Assembly (NCBI GenBank): GCA_015654745.1
Contig: JAATGH010000353.1
Span: forward strand, 1-53,662
Direction of reading: 5' to 3'
Source of the DNA: Enterobacterales bacterium
GTDB lineage: Bacteria; Pseudomonadota; Gammaproteobacteria; Enterobacterales; Enterobacteriaceae
DNA: 53,662 bases
Shown: positions 44,842 to 53,662 of the stretch, piece by piece
How positions within the stretch are numbered: the stretch's first letter is position 1
Layout: every line of letters starts with the position of its first letter
The notes under the pieces: generated by a model
Databases searched by the model: none
What the model saw: only the letters and a program-made list of their open reading frames with translations
Told to the model about the DNA's origin: nothing
Program-made: the position numbers and the translations under genes

Positions 44842-46056
44842 ATGCGTATTGCGGTATTTACCGACAGTTTTTATCCGGAGTTGGGGGGCATTCAAGACTC
44901 GGTGTTGTCCACCTGCCGGGAGTTGGGCAGCCGCGGTCATAACGTTATTATTTTCGCGCCTCGGGCGGCCAAACATGATTTCACGCTTGCCGGCGTACCG
45001 GACAGTGAAGTCGATTTGGGAAAAAACGTCGAGATCCGACGGCTTTTCGCGCTGCCGGTACCCAGCTCTAGCGGGCAGTCGCGTTTGCTGGTACCGACCG
45101 GGTGGCGCTGGCGTCAGTTGATTCCTTTCGCACCGGATATTATCCACACCAATACTTTTTTTGGCGCCGGCCTCGAAGCGCTGAGTGCGGCGCATCATCT
45201 TAACATTCCGCTTATCGGGACCAATCATTGGGCTATTGGCGAGTTTGGCGCCTATTCGCCCTTTTCCGCCCATTTTTTCAGCAGAGTCAGCGTCCGGGCG
45301 GTCACTCGCTATTACAACCACTGCGCCTTGGTGACCGGGCCGTCACATTCGGTCATTGACGAAATGTGCGCGTTCGGACTGCGCCGCCCCCACCGCGTCG
45401 TCTCCAATCCGATAGATACCACCTGTTTTCACCCCGTTACGGACGTCCACCGCGCAGCGCTAAAACGGGTTTATGGTTTCAGTGACGCCACCATTATCTA
45501 TGCCGGACGGCTGGCGGACGAAAAAAATATTGATGTGTTGATCCGTGCGGTGCCGCTGATTGCCAAGGCGGTGCCGGATGTCATGTTGGTGCTGGCGGGA
45601 CACGGTTCCGCCCGGCGGCGTCTTGGGGCGCTGGCGAACGCGTTGGGCGTGGCGGGGCGCGTCAGGTTTGCCGGTACACTGGATAAAGCCACGCTGGCAG
45701 ACGTTTTTCATGCAGCGGAAGTCTTTGCTATCGCCAGCACGTCTGAAACACAAAGCATGGTATTGATTCAGGCCATGAGCGCGGGCCTGCCGGTGGTGGG
45801 TGCCGATTGGCGCGCGCTGCCGGAATATATCGATGAACAATCGGGTTTTCTGGCTCAACCGGGAAATGAGGAAGATTTTGCCCGCCGGCTGACGTTTTTG
45901 CTACGCGCGCCGACGTTGCGTAAACAAATGGGTGGGCACGGGGCCCGCAAGACCAAGGATTTTTCTATCACCACGGTGACAAGTCGCTGGGAAGACATTT
46001 ATCACGAGGCCAGTCTGGCGGTGCCCGAGCGGATGTCGCGTATTTCAGGAGCATAA
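44842..46056 (+). CDS. Glycosyltransferase, GT4 family
   Basis: The 404-residue GT-B protein has the acceptor-side opening MRIAVFTDSFYPELGGIQDS and the donor-site Glu pair in ETQSMVLIQAMSAGLPVV (about residues 300-317). GRLADEKNIDVLIRAV is the usual donor-domain start. Such enzymes add a sugar, often mannose or glucose, to a lipid or glycan. It lies 2 nt before a GT2 gene. The pair has no polysaccharide genes around it, so a small glycolipid or glycan modification is likely. Confidence 0.83.
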   Translation: MRIAVFTDSFYPELGGIQDSVLSTCRELGSRGHNVIIFAPRAAKHDFTLAGVPDSEVDLGKNVEIRRLFALPVPSSSGQSRLLVPTGWRWRQLIPFAPDIIHTNTFFGAGLEALSAAHHLNIPLIGTNHWAIGEFGAYSPFSAHFFSRVSVRAVTRYYNHCALVTGPSHSVIDEMCAFGLRRPHRVVSNPIDTTCFHPVTDVHRAALKRVYGFSDATIIYAGRLADEKNIDVLIRAVPLIAKAVPDVMLVLAGHGSARRRLGALANALGVAGRVRFAGTLDKATLADVFHAAEVFAIASTSETQSMVLIQAMSAGLPVVGADWRALPEYIDEQSGFLAQPGNEEDFARRLTFLLRAPTLRKQMGGHGARKTKDFSITTVTSRWEDIYHEASLAVPERMSRISGA

Positions 46057-46058
46057 TT

Positions 46059-46784
46059 GTGAAACTCAGTTTAATCATTCCTGCTTATAACGAAGAGTTG
46101 TATCTTGCGACCTGTCTACAATGCGCGATCGAAGACCTGGCGGCGCACGCAACATCGGGAGAGTTTGAGATTATTGTCGTCAATAACGCCAGTACCGACC
46201 GAACGTCGGCGATCGCCGGCGGTTTTGAACAGGTTCGCGTGGTGTACGAACCCATCAAAGGGCTGACCCATGCCCGCCAGCGGGGGCTTGAGTCGGCATC
46301 CGGCGAAATTCTGGCCTTTATCGACGCCGATACGCGCATGCCGCCCGGCTGGGTCGGTAAGGTGCTGGCGGCCTTTGAGCAGGATCCGCATCTGGTTTGC
46401 CTCAGCGGGCCGTATCGTTATTTCGATTTGCCGGGGGTGAAAAGCGTCATGGTGGAGCTCTATTGGCTATTGCTGGCCAAACCGACCTACCGGATCACGC
46501 GCTATATGGCGGTAGGCGGAAATTTTGCCGCCAGTAGACCGGCGTTGTTGCGCATCGACGGGTTCGATAAATCCATCGCGTTTTATGGCGAGGATACCAA
46601 TATAGCCCGTCGCCTGGCCGGAGAGGGGCGGGTAAAATTCGATTTAGGGCTGATCATGGAGACATCGGCGCGTCGCCTGAAAGAAGAGGGCTTTATGACC
46701 ACCGCGGTACGTTATGTGGCAAACTTTATGTCCGAAGCGGTGCGCAATAAGCCGGCCACGTCCGAATATCGGGATATTCGTTAA
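46059..46784 (+). CDS. Glycosyltransferase, GT2 family
   Basis: The 241-residue GT-A protein has the nucleotide-sugar fold (LSLIIPAYNEELYLATCL, then IIVVNNASTDRTSAIA) and the DAD metal motif in ILAFIDADTRMP. No membrane anchor is evident. It is separated from the GT4 gene by two nt, so the two likely work in sequence on one acceptor. It converges on the MocR gene. Confidence 0.85.
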   Translation: MKLSLIIPAYNEELYLATCLQCAIEDLAAHATSGEFEIIVVNNASTDRTSAIAGGFEQVRVVYEPIKGLTHARQRGLESASGEILAFIDADTRMPPGWVGKVLAAFEQDPHLVCLSGPYRYFDLPGVKSVMVELYWLLLAKPTYRITRYMAVGGNFAASRPALLRIDGFDKSIAFYGEDTNIARRLAGEGRVKFDLGLIMETSARRLKEEGFMTTAVRYVANFMSEAVRNKPATSEYRDIR

Positions 46785-46797
46785 GGGTAGCGGCACC

Positions 46798-48327
46798 CTA
46801 GCGCGTGGCGATATGGGCCGGTGCGACGTCGGCCAACGCCAAGCTGATGTCTCGGGATGGACGCCCGTGCAAGGCGTCGGCCAGGCGGGCGATGCCGGTA
46901 TCAATGCGCGCGGGCTGGATCGCGTGGAACCCCAGCCGGAAATAGTTCATCGGCGCCTGCTCGCCGAGAAAATGGGAGTGTCCCGGTTCAATCAACACCC
47001 CGGCGTGGGCGGCGCGCCAGGCTAGATGTTCGCTATTGATACCCGGAGGCATCTGCACCCAGAACGCGTTGGCATGATTGCTGGCGGCGCTGCGCGCGGC
47101 TTCGGGTAGCCAGCGATCCAGCGCCTGGTCAAGCAAGGCCCAACGCTTGGCAGAATCTTCCCGATAGCGTTTGAGATAGGATTCGTAATGGCCGAGGGCC
47201 AAAAACTGCGCCATCTGATAGGCAATGGTGGTGGGCGGATGGCGATACATCAAGCGCCGCAGCGGGCGTAACTCATCAATCAGTTCCGCCGGCGCGACCA
47301 TATACCCAAGCCTGAGGCCGGGTGACAAGGCCTTGGACAGACTGCCGACGTAAATCACCCGCCCATCGGTGTCACGGGCTTTAAGCGCCGGCTGTGGATG
47401 GGGATCGAAGTTGGTTTCCGAGTCGTAATCATCCTCAATGATGACCCGATCGTGCGTCCGGGCCAGGGCCAGCAGCTGATGACGGCGCGCGCTGCTCATG
47501 ACGATGCCGGTGGGGGCCTGGTGGCTGGGCGTAACATAAAAATAGTCGCAGTTTTCCGACTGTTCCGTCAGGCAGATTCCCTCATCATCCAGGGTATGCG
47601 GCACGATGGTGCTGCCCTGCAGCGCAAAGGCGTTGATCGCCTCGCGGTACATGGGATTTTCCACCGCCACCCGGGTCTGCTGATTGAACAGCAGCCGGGC
47701 TATCATATACAAGGCATTCTGTGAGCCTTGGGTAACCAGAATCTCTTCGGCACGGGCGATAATGCCGCGTTTAGGCAGTATACGTTGGCGAATTTGTTCA
47801 ATCAGCTCCGGCACGTCCTGATCAATCTGATCGCGCAGCCAGTGTTTATCGCGCTGGCAGCTGTACATTTTGCGTGACACCTCACGCCACTGCTCCAAGG
47901 GGAAGCGAGTGATATCCGGCTGACCATAAATGAACGGAAAAGGGTAGTTCATCCAACGCGCCGGCTTCAGGCTAGCCTGATAATTGCTGGGGCAAATCTT
48001 AAAGCGTTCGCTCCACTCTGGTGCTTGTGGGGCCGGGGCCGGATCGTCATAGGGCAGGGCGCCGCCTTCCGGCTGGCACCAGGCAGGGTGCAGATAATAG
48101 CCGCTGCGAGGCCGGCTCACCAGGTAGCCGTCCTCTTGCAGGCGCTCAAACACCAATGCCACGGTATTACGGGAAATCCTGAGCTGCAGCGCCAGCTTAC
48201 GGCAGGAAGGCAGCGGCTCATCCGCTGGGAAAATGCCGGCCAGAATAGCGGATACCAGCCCTTGGCGTAACTGATCCTGCAGGCTTTTGCCGGCAATGAA
48301 TTCGATATGCAAACGATGAAGAATCAT
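46798..48327 (-). CDS. MocR-type regulator (GntR helix-turn-helix plus aminotransferase domain)
   Basis: The 509-residue protein has a GntR winged helix (about 10-75: LRQGLVSAILAGIFPADEPL, then SRNTVALVFERLQEDGYLVS) and a fold-type I PLP domain with YVGSLSKALSPGLRLGYMV, where K of SLSK should bind PLP. It lies 143 bp after the SDR gene on the same strand. MocR proteins include TauR, which activates taurine genes. The neighbourhood (IsfD-like SDR, aminotransferase and TauT-type ABC genes) makes a TauR-like role likely, but this is inference. Confidence 0.83.
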   Translation of the reverse strand: MILHRLHIEFIAGKSLQDQLRQGLVSAILAGIFPADEPLPSCRKLALQLRISRNTVALVFERLQEDGYLVSRPRSGYYLHPAWCQPEGGALPYDDPAPAPQAPEWSERFKICPSNYQASLKPARWMNYPFPFIYGQPDITRFPLEQWREVSRKMYSCQRDKHWLRDQIDQDVPELIEQIRQRILPKRGIIARAEEILVTQGSQNALYMIARLLFNQQTRVAVENPMYREAINAFALQGSTIVPHTLDDEGICLTEQSENCDYFYVTPSHQAPTGIVMSSARRHQLLALARTHDRVIIEDDYDSETNFDPHPQPALKARDTDGRVIYVGSLSKALSPGLRLGYMVAPAELIDELRPLRRLMYRHPPTTIAYQMAQFLALGHYESYLKRYREDSAKRWALLDQALDRWLPEAARSAASNHANAFWVQMPPGINSEHLAWRAAHAGVLIEPGHSHFLGEQAPMNYFRLGFHAIQPARIDTGIARLADALHGRPSRDISLALADVAPAHIATR

Positions 48328-48470
48328 GGGCTGTCTCCCCGCTCAAGGCGCTGTGGTCATCACAAGCACGCAATTAACATGCCGGAATAAGCCTCGAGGG
48401 GGAAATAACCGTTAATCCATGGCATTGCCGCCGGGCGCATTGAACCATCAGCGGCGTTTAAGCGAAAAAG

Positions 48471-49271
<801 letters not shown>

Positions 49272-49382
49272 TTACGAACCATGACCTCATTGGCCATAGG
49301 GCCAGTTGGCGCCCAATGGTGTGACAGCTGCCCCGACCCGGCCGGTTGCGCCCTGGCCAGCGATTCCCCTGAAACTGGCTCT

Positions 49383-49455
49383 ATCGGACCGCGGGCATTT
49401 GTCCCTAGTCTGAATGCAACCGAGGGGTCGGGCGCAATCGCACCGCGGGTCCGAT
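49383..49455. promoter_or_regulatory. Inverted repeat between isfD and the aminotransferase gene
   Basis: ATCGGACC (49383-49390) and GGTCCGAT (49448-49455) are perfect 8-bp arms separated by 57 bp in the 248-bp divergent gap. A MocR dimer with long spacing could bind such a pair. No sigma-54 element was found here. Confidence 0.3.
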
Positions 49456-49483
49456 CAGACAGATTACCGTTAAGGATAAAACC

Positions 49484-50818
49484 ATGGCTTCGATAATTAA
49501 GCAGCCCCAGGGGTTGACCAATGATGACGTGCGCCGGTTGGATCGACAGTATGTGTTCCATTCCTGGTCGACGCAGGGGAATTTAAATCCGCTGGTCATC
49601 GCGGGCGGTGAAGCTTGCCGTCTGTGGGATTATGAGGGGAATAGCTATCTGGATTTTAGTAGCCAATTGGTCAACGCCAATCTCGGCTATCAACATCCGA
49701 AGGTCGTCGCCGCGATTCAAGCGCAGGCCGAAAGCTTGGTGACCATTGCTCCCGCCACCGCCAACCTGGCGCGGGGCGAGGCCGCGAAGCGAATTATCGA
49801 GCGTGCGCCCGCCGGGTTCAGTAAGGTCTTTTTCACCAATGCCGGCGCAGACGCCAATGAGAATGCCATCCGTATGGCGCGGTTGTATACCGGTCGCGAC
49901 AAGGTGCTGTCCGCTTATCGTTCTTACCACGGCAATACCGGCGTCGCCATCTGCGCTACCGGAGACTGGCGCCGCCAGCCCAATGAATATGCCCGTGGCC
50001 ATGTGCATTTTTTCACCCCCTATGCGTATCGCAGCGAGTTTATGGCGGCCAATCCACAGGAAGAGTGCGAACGCGCATTATTCCATTTGCGCCGGATTAT
50101 CGAGGGTGAAGGGCCGAACAGTATTGCCGCCATCCTATTGGAGACCATTCCGGGCACCGCCGGTATCCTGACGCCGCCGCCGGGGTATTTGAAAGGCGTG
50201 CGGGCGTTGGCCGACGAATTCGGCATCCTGATGATTCTTGATGAGGTCATGACGGGCATGGGGCGTACCGGCAAGTGGTTCGCGTTTGAAAATTATGACG
50301 TCAAGCCGGATCTGATTACGTTCGCCAAAGGGATCTCCGCCGGTTATGTCCCGGCTGGCGGGGTAGTGATCCCCCATGCGATTGCCGAGCATTTCAACGA
50401 ACGGCTGTTCCCGGGAGGACTGACCTACTCCGGTCATCCTTTGGCGATGGCGGCTATCGTCGCCACCCTGGATGTCATGGCACAAGAGAAAGTGTGTGAA
50501 AACGCCGCCGCCATCGGTGAGCAGGTTTTGGCGCCCGGCCTGAAGGCGCTACAGGATAAACACCCGGTGATAGGGGAAGTGCGCGGCCTCGGGGTATTTT
50601 ACGCCATCGAGCTGGTTAGCGATCGCGCCACCCGTCAACCGCTCTGCGCCGCCGCGATGGCCGGATTCAAAGCGTCTTTGCTTAACGCCGGTCTGCTGCC
50701 GTTCGTGGCGGAGAACCGACTGCATGTGGTGCCGCCCTGCATCATAACCGCCGACGAGGCGCGCCGGGGCCTGGAGATTATTGATCGGGCCTTGTCGACA
50801 ATAAGCCTATCGTCATAG
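49484..50818 (+). CDS. Class III aminotransferase, probable taurine aminotransferase
   Basis: The 444-residue PLP enzyme has D253 in LMILDEVMTGMGRTG and the PLP lysine K282 in ITFAKGISAGYVPAGG. The N-terminal region DFSSQLVNANLGYQHPKVV is typical of omega-amino-acid transaminases. In isethionate-forming bacteria the enzyme next to isfD is a taurine:2-oxoglutarate (Toa) or taurine:pyruvate (Tpa) aminotransferase that makes sulfoacetaldehyde. A beta-alanine aminotransferase is the main alternative. AAGGATAAAACC supplies the ribosome-binding site. Confidence 0.82.
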   Translation: MASIIKQPQGLTNDDVRRLDRQYVFHSWSTQGNLNPLVIAGGEACRLWDYEGNSYLDFSSQLVNANLGYQHPKVVAAIQAQAESLVTIAPATANLARGEAAKRIIERAPAGFSKVFFTNAGADANENAIRMARLYTGRDKVLSAYRSYHGNTGVAICATGDWRRQPNEYARGHVHFFTPYAYRSEFMAANPQEECERALFHLRRIIEGEGPNSIAAILLETIPGTAGILTPPPGYLKGVRALADEFGILMILDEVMTGMGRTGKWFAFENYDVKPDLITFAKGISAGYVPAGGVVIPHAIAEHFNERLFPGGLTYSGHPLAMAAIVATLDVMAQEKVCENAAAIGEQVLAPGLKALQDKHPVIGEVRGLGVFYAIELVSDRATRQPLCAAAMAGFKASLLNAGLLPFVAENRLHVVPPCIITADEARRGLEIIDRALSTISLSS

Positions 50819-50823
50819 TCGGA

Positions 50824-50849
50824 CGGTCGGTCTCTCACCGACCGCTTTA
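50824..50849 (+). terminator. Stem-loop after the aminotransferase gene
   Basis: CGGTCGGT and ACCGACCG form an 8-bp stem with a CTCTC loop, starting 6 nt past the stop and followed by CTTTA. It has only a short T-run, so termination is probably partial. Confidence 0.55.
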
Positions 50850-50981
50850 TCAGTATGGACAGTAGGGGTATTGCCCCATTACCAAGCGCCAAGAAAATAA
50901 GTCTGCACCAAAATAGCCATGAACGGCGGCAAAAAAGGGCGGATCATGCGGTAAATAACCAAAATGCGCCAGATTTTCAGA

Positions 50982-50998
50982 TTGGCACGGAACTGGCA
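50982..50998 (+). promoter_or_regulatory. Sigma-54 (RpoN) promoter of the ABC operon
   Basis: TTGGCACGGAACTGGCA matches the sigma-54 -24/-12 consensus YTGGCACGRNNNTTGCW with one mismatch, and keeps the invariant GG-N10-GC. The inferred start near 51010 lies about 46 nt before the ATG. A TGCACCA half-site (50904-50910) resembles half an NtrC box. Nitrogen-limitation control is a natural inference. Confidence 0.75.
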
Positions 50999-51055
50999 TG
51001 GTTCTGTCTGAAAACCTAACCATACAGTCAGAAAATATTCAGATAGGAAGGGGAT

Positions 51056-51889
51056 ATGAATTCAATCGCTATAGCTGACGAACCGACGCGCCCGTTTTCC
51101 CGTCCGGCGGCCGTGGCCGCCCGTCCGGTGATCGTGGTACGCGATGCCAATGTGATCTACCCGGCGGCGGATCGCCCGGTACACGCGCTGAAAAATATCA
51201 ATCTGACTATCCGCCAGGGCGAGTTTGTTTCGCTGATCGGACCTTCAGGCTGTGGCAAGACCACTCTTCTGCGGGTGATAGCCGATCTGGAGCCCATCAC
51301 CTCCGGCGACGTGGTGGTGAATGAAATGTCCCCCGCCGAAGCCCGACGGGCGGGCGCCTATGGCTACGTGTTCCAGGCCCCGGTGCTGCTGCCTTGGCGC
51401 ACCGTGTTGTCAAATGTAATGCTGCCGCTGCAAATACAGGGCAAACCGCCGCTGTTATGCGAGGAGATTGCCCGCGAACAGCTGGCACGGGTGGGCTTGA
51501 GTGGTTTTGAAAAGAAATATCCCTGGCAGCTCTCCGGCGGCATGCAGCAGCGCGCATCCATTGCCCGCGCGCTCGGATTTTCCCCGAAAATCCTGATGAT
51601 GGACGAACCTTTCGGCGCGCTGGACGAACTGACCCGCGACAACCTTAACCAACAATTGCAGGCTCTGTGGGCCAGTGAAAAACGGACCGTGGTTTTTGTT
51701 ACCCACTCCATTAGCGAGGCGATCTATCTGTCGACCCGCATCGTGGTCATGTCGCCACGGCCGGGGCGCATCGTGAAGGTGATTGAGTCTCCGTTACCCC
51801 TAGAACGGCCTTTTTCCCTGCGGGACACGCCGGAGTTTCTGCGGCTGGCGCGCGAAGTGCGCGAAGCGCTGGTGGAGGGCCACGAATGA
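51056..51889 (+). CDS. ABC transporter ATP-binding protein, TauB/SsuB type
   Basis: The 277-residue ATPase has Walker A GPSGCGKT (62-69), the signature QLSGGMQQRASIARAL and Walker B ILMMDEPFGALDELTRD. An N-terminal extension of about 25 residues precedes the domain. AGGAAGGGG lies before the ATG. A sigma-54 promoter drives it, and it overlaps the next permease by 4 nt. The nitrate/sulfonate/taurine importer class together with neighbouring taurine-type enzymes suggests taurine uptake for nitrogen. Confidence 0.88.
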   Translation: MNSIAIADEPTRPFSRPAAVAARPVIVVRDANVIYPAADRPVHALKNINLTIRQGEFVSLIGPSGCGKTTLLRVIADLEPITSGDVVVNEMSPAEARRAGAYGYVFQAPVLLPWRTVLSNVMLPLQIQGKPPLLCEEIAREQLARVGLSGFEKKYPWQLSGGMQQRASIARALGFSPKILMMDEPFGALDELTRDNLNQQLQALWASEKRTVVFVTHSISEAIYLSTRIVVMSPRPGRIVKVIESPLPLERPFSLRDTPEFLRLAREVREALVEGHE

Positions 51890-52764
51890 TCCTGATATTG
51901 CGCAACCACACGGTGCCGGTGGCGGCGGTGGCGGCGGCTGGACTGCTATGCTGGTATATGCTGGCCATAGCCCTCAACGCCCATGGCGCTATCGATCGTA
52001 CCTTGGCGCCCCGGGGTCAATGGGGGGCCTGGGATCTTATCACCACCACCTTAAGCCTGCCGCGGCCCATATTGCCGGCGCCGCATCAGATCCTGCTGGA
52101 GATCTGGACCAGTCTGACCCATTACCCCGTGACGTCGCCGCGCAATCTATTGCTGCACACTGCCGTTACCGCCAGCGCCGCGGTGACCGGTTTTGCGTTG
52201 GGCGTGCTGTTCGGCCTGGTGCTGGCAATCTGTATCGTGCATTCACCTACGCTCGACAAAGCGTTACTGCCCTGGATTGTGGCATCACAGACCGTGCCGG
52301 TACTGGCTATTGCGCCAATTGTGCTGATCATTCTCGGCAGTCTGGGTATCACCGGCCTGCTGCCCAAAGCCACTATTGCCATGTATTTATGCTTTTTTCC
52401 GGTGACCATCGCGGCGGTACAGGGCCTGCGCGGACCACAGCGGTTGGAAATGGAGCTGGTGTACACCTATGCCGCCAGCCGTATCGACACCTTCTGGATG
52501 GTGCGGCTGCCGGCGGCGCTGCCGTTCCTGTTTCCCGCGCTTAGGGTGGCCATCGCCAGCGGCCTGGTGGGCACCATGGTGGCGGAACTGCCTACCGGGG
52601 CCCAGGCCGGGCTCGGAGCCCGTCTGCTGACGGGGTCCTATTATGGCAATACGCTGCAAATTTGGGCGGCGCTGGTCATGGCGTCATTACTGGGGGTGGT
52701 ACTCACCGGACTGGTGAGCGCCGCCGAATACGGCGTTATGCGGCGTTATCAAGGGAGGCGCTAA
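51886..52764 (+). CDS. ABC transporter permease, TauC/SsuC type
   Basis: The 292-residue membrane protein has about six hydrophobic segments. The coupling loop is visible as ELVYTYAASRIDTFWMVRLPAALPFLFPAL. The final segment is LVMASLLGVVLTGLVSAAEYGVM. The start overlaps the ATPase stop (ATGA). A second, different permease follows 3 nt later, so the importer is heterodimeric in its membrane part. Its binding protein is not in the window. Confidence 0.86.
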   Translation: MILILRNHTVPVAAVAAAGLLCWYMLAIALNAHGAIDRTLAPRGQWGAWDLITTTLSLPRPILPAPHQILLEIWTSLTHYPVTSPRNLLLHTAVTASAAVTGFALGVLFGLVLAICIVHSPTLDKALLPWIVASQTVPVLAIAPIVLIILGSLGITGLLPKATIAMYLCFFPVTIAAVQGLRGPQRLEMELVYTYAASRIDTFWMVRLPAALPFLFPALRVAIASGLVGTMVAELPTGAQAGLGARLLTGSYYGNTLQIWAALVMASLLGVVLTGLVSAAEYGVMRRYQGRR

Positions 52765-52767
52765 ATC

Positions 52768-53662
52768 ATGCCCAAGTCTTATCCCGGCGGCCTGGCGCTG
52801 CTGTTTGCCCTGATCCTGGTACTGTTGGCCTTATGCCAGGGAGGCCAAAGCGTTCGGCTGCTGCTGGTGCATGGGCTGCTGTTGGCGGGGGCGCTGTTTG
52901 CCCTACGGTTCGCACGCCATCCGGCGGCGTTGGCGACTTTTATCTTGTGGACTCTGTTGGCCGCCACGCAGGTCATGCGACCGGCGCTAATGAGCGAGGG
53001 CGGTAGCCAATTCTGGCTGGCGGTGTGTGCCCTGGCCTGCCTGTGCGTGGTCGGCGTACAACGTCTGGCGGTACTCTCCCGACCGGCACTGCCGGCGGAG
53101 GGGGTGGCGGCGCTCTTTGGTTTATGGGTGCTCTATTTTTGGCAACTGCTGGTGAGCGCTTTCGCGGTGCCGCAGGTGCTGCTGCCGGCGCCCGTGGATA
53201 TCGCGGTGGCGCTGTTTGACAATGCCCGGTTGCTGACGGGCGATGTGGTGCAAACCGTAGTGAAATCGGTACTGGTAGGCTATGTGTTGGGCAGCGGGCT
53301 GGGAATCGCGGTTGGGCTACTGATTGACCGGCTCCCTTTTCTGCAGCGCGGGCTGCTGCCGCTAGCCAACCTCTCCAGTACCATCCCGCTGGTGGGCGTC
53401 GCGCCGATCATGGTGATGTGGTTTGGTTTTGACTGGCCGTCCAAAGCGGCGGTTATTGTGTTGGTGACCTTTTTCCCGGCGCTGGTGAGTACCCTGGCGG
53501 GCTTATCGGCGGCGAATAAGATGGAAGGCGAGTTGATGTACTGCTATGCCGCGACGCCGGGCCGCACCCTGTGGGTGCTGCGCCTGCCGTCGGCTATGCC
53601 GTTTATTTTTAACGCGCTAAAGGGCAATGCCACCCTGGCAATGATCATCGCTATCGTGGCGG
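52768..53662 (+). CDS. ABC transporter permease, TauC/SsuC type (partial)
   Basis: The ATG at 52768 follows GGGAGGCGC, and the gene runs off the right edge after about 298 codons. A hydrophobic N-terminal half of about 115 residues, not usual in TauC, precedes a BPD_transp_1 domain with LPAPVDIAVALFDNA and the coupling loop MYCYAATPGRTLWVLRLPSAMPFIFNALK. It partners the preceding permease. The rest of the operon, probably including a binding protein, lies beyond the edge. Confidence 0.82.
   Translation, partial: MPKSYPGGLALLFALILVLLALCQGGQSVRLLLVHGLLLAGALFALRFARHPAALATFILWTLLAATQVMRPALMSEGGSQFWLAVCALACLCVVGVQRLAVLSRPALPAEGVAALFGLWVLYFWQLLVSAFAVPQVLLPAPVDIAVALFDNARLLTGDVVQTVVKSVLVGYVLGSGLGIAVGLLIDRLPFLQRGLLPLANLSSTIPLVGVAPIMVMWFGFDWPSKAAVIVLVTFFPALVSTLAGLSAANKMEGELMYCYAATPGRTLWVLRLPSAMPFIFNALKGNATLAMIIAIVA

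Noticed and set aside
50904-50910. TGCACCA as an NtrC-binding site
   Set aside because: Only a half-site; the matching arm is missing, so NtrC binding cannot be claimed from it.

Overview
The window reads as chromosomal DNA from a metabolically versatile Enterobacterales bacterium. Close matches to enteric gene types support this: MarC, YqgA, RcnB, IbpA/B-type Hsp20, a gapC-type GAPDH, and a ParD-like/Map pair. The coding density and moderately high GC also fit. A Sodalis-like or soft-rot relative is possible, but I cannot fix the genus from sequence alone. I see no rRNA, tRNA, CRISPR array, insertion sequence or prophage gene. The region is almost entirely scavenging and catabolic operons, many facing a divergent regulator.

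Left end (1-4315): a minus-strand organosulfur set with an ABC permease, a substrate-binding-like protein with no signal peptide, an SsuD-type flavin monooxygenase and a second substrate-binding protein cut by the edge. A CGNR zinc-finger regulator is divergent. A 20-bp perfect palindrome lies between them.

4385-12109: a minus-strand transcription unit with a complete Liv-type ABC transporter (livH, livM, livG, livF, binding protein) followed by an L-2-amino-thiazoline-4-carboxylate (ATC) hydrolase and an M20 N-carbamoyl amidohydrolase. The last two match the known ATC -> carbamoyl-cysteine -> L-cysteine route. A divergent GcvA-type LysR gene probably controls the unit. An aldo/keto reductase and a DadA-like dehydrogenase follow.

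15314-24154: a LysR regulator, then a plus-strand beta-keto-acid catabolic run: BKACE/Kce-type cleavage enzyme, thiolase, two-subunit 3-oxoacid CoA-transferase, MFS transporter, SphA/MetA-type outer-membrane protein and a second thiolase. Its natural substrate is unknown. A near-perfect 23-bp palindrome lies upstream. An oxocamphor-hydrolase-like crotonase sits opposite.

25922-38857: an NTF2-fold protein, a PAS-GGDEF-EAL c-di-GMP phosphodiesterase with a degenerate GGDEF site, a periplasmic histidine phosphatase, hydantoinase/oxoprolinase genes hyuA-hyuB, two orphan dipeptide-type binding proteins, YqgA, and a ParD-like/methionine aminopeptidase pair behind a palindromic operator.

39005-46784: a gapC gene broken by one in-frame stop, an RcnB-like protein, an iron-type alcohol dehydrogenase, alkB with a LexA (SOS) box touching its start region, an hsp20 gene with a textbook sigma-32 promoter, marC, and a GT4/GT2 glycosyltransferase pair.

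Right end (46798-53662): a MocR regulator, a sulfoacetaldehyde-reductase-like SDR (IsfD), a class III aminotransferase and a TauT-type ABC transporter behind a strong sigma-54 promoter. Together they look like a taurine-as-nitrogen-source module that excretes isethionate. The last permease is cut by the edge.
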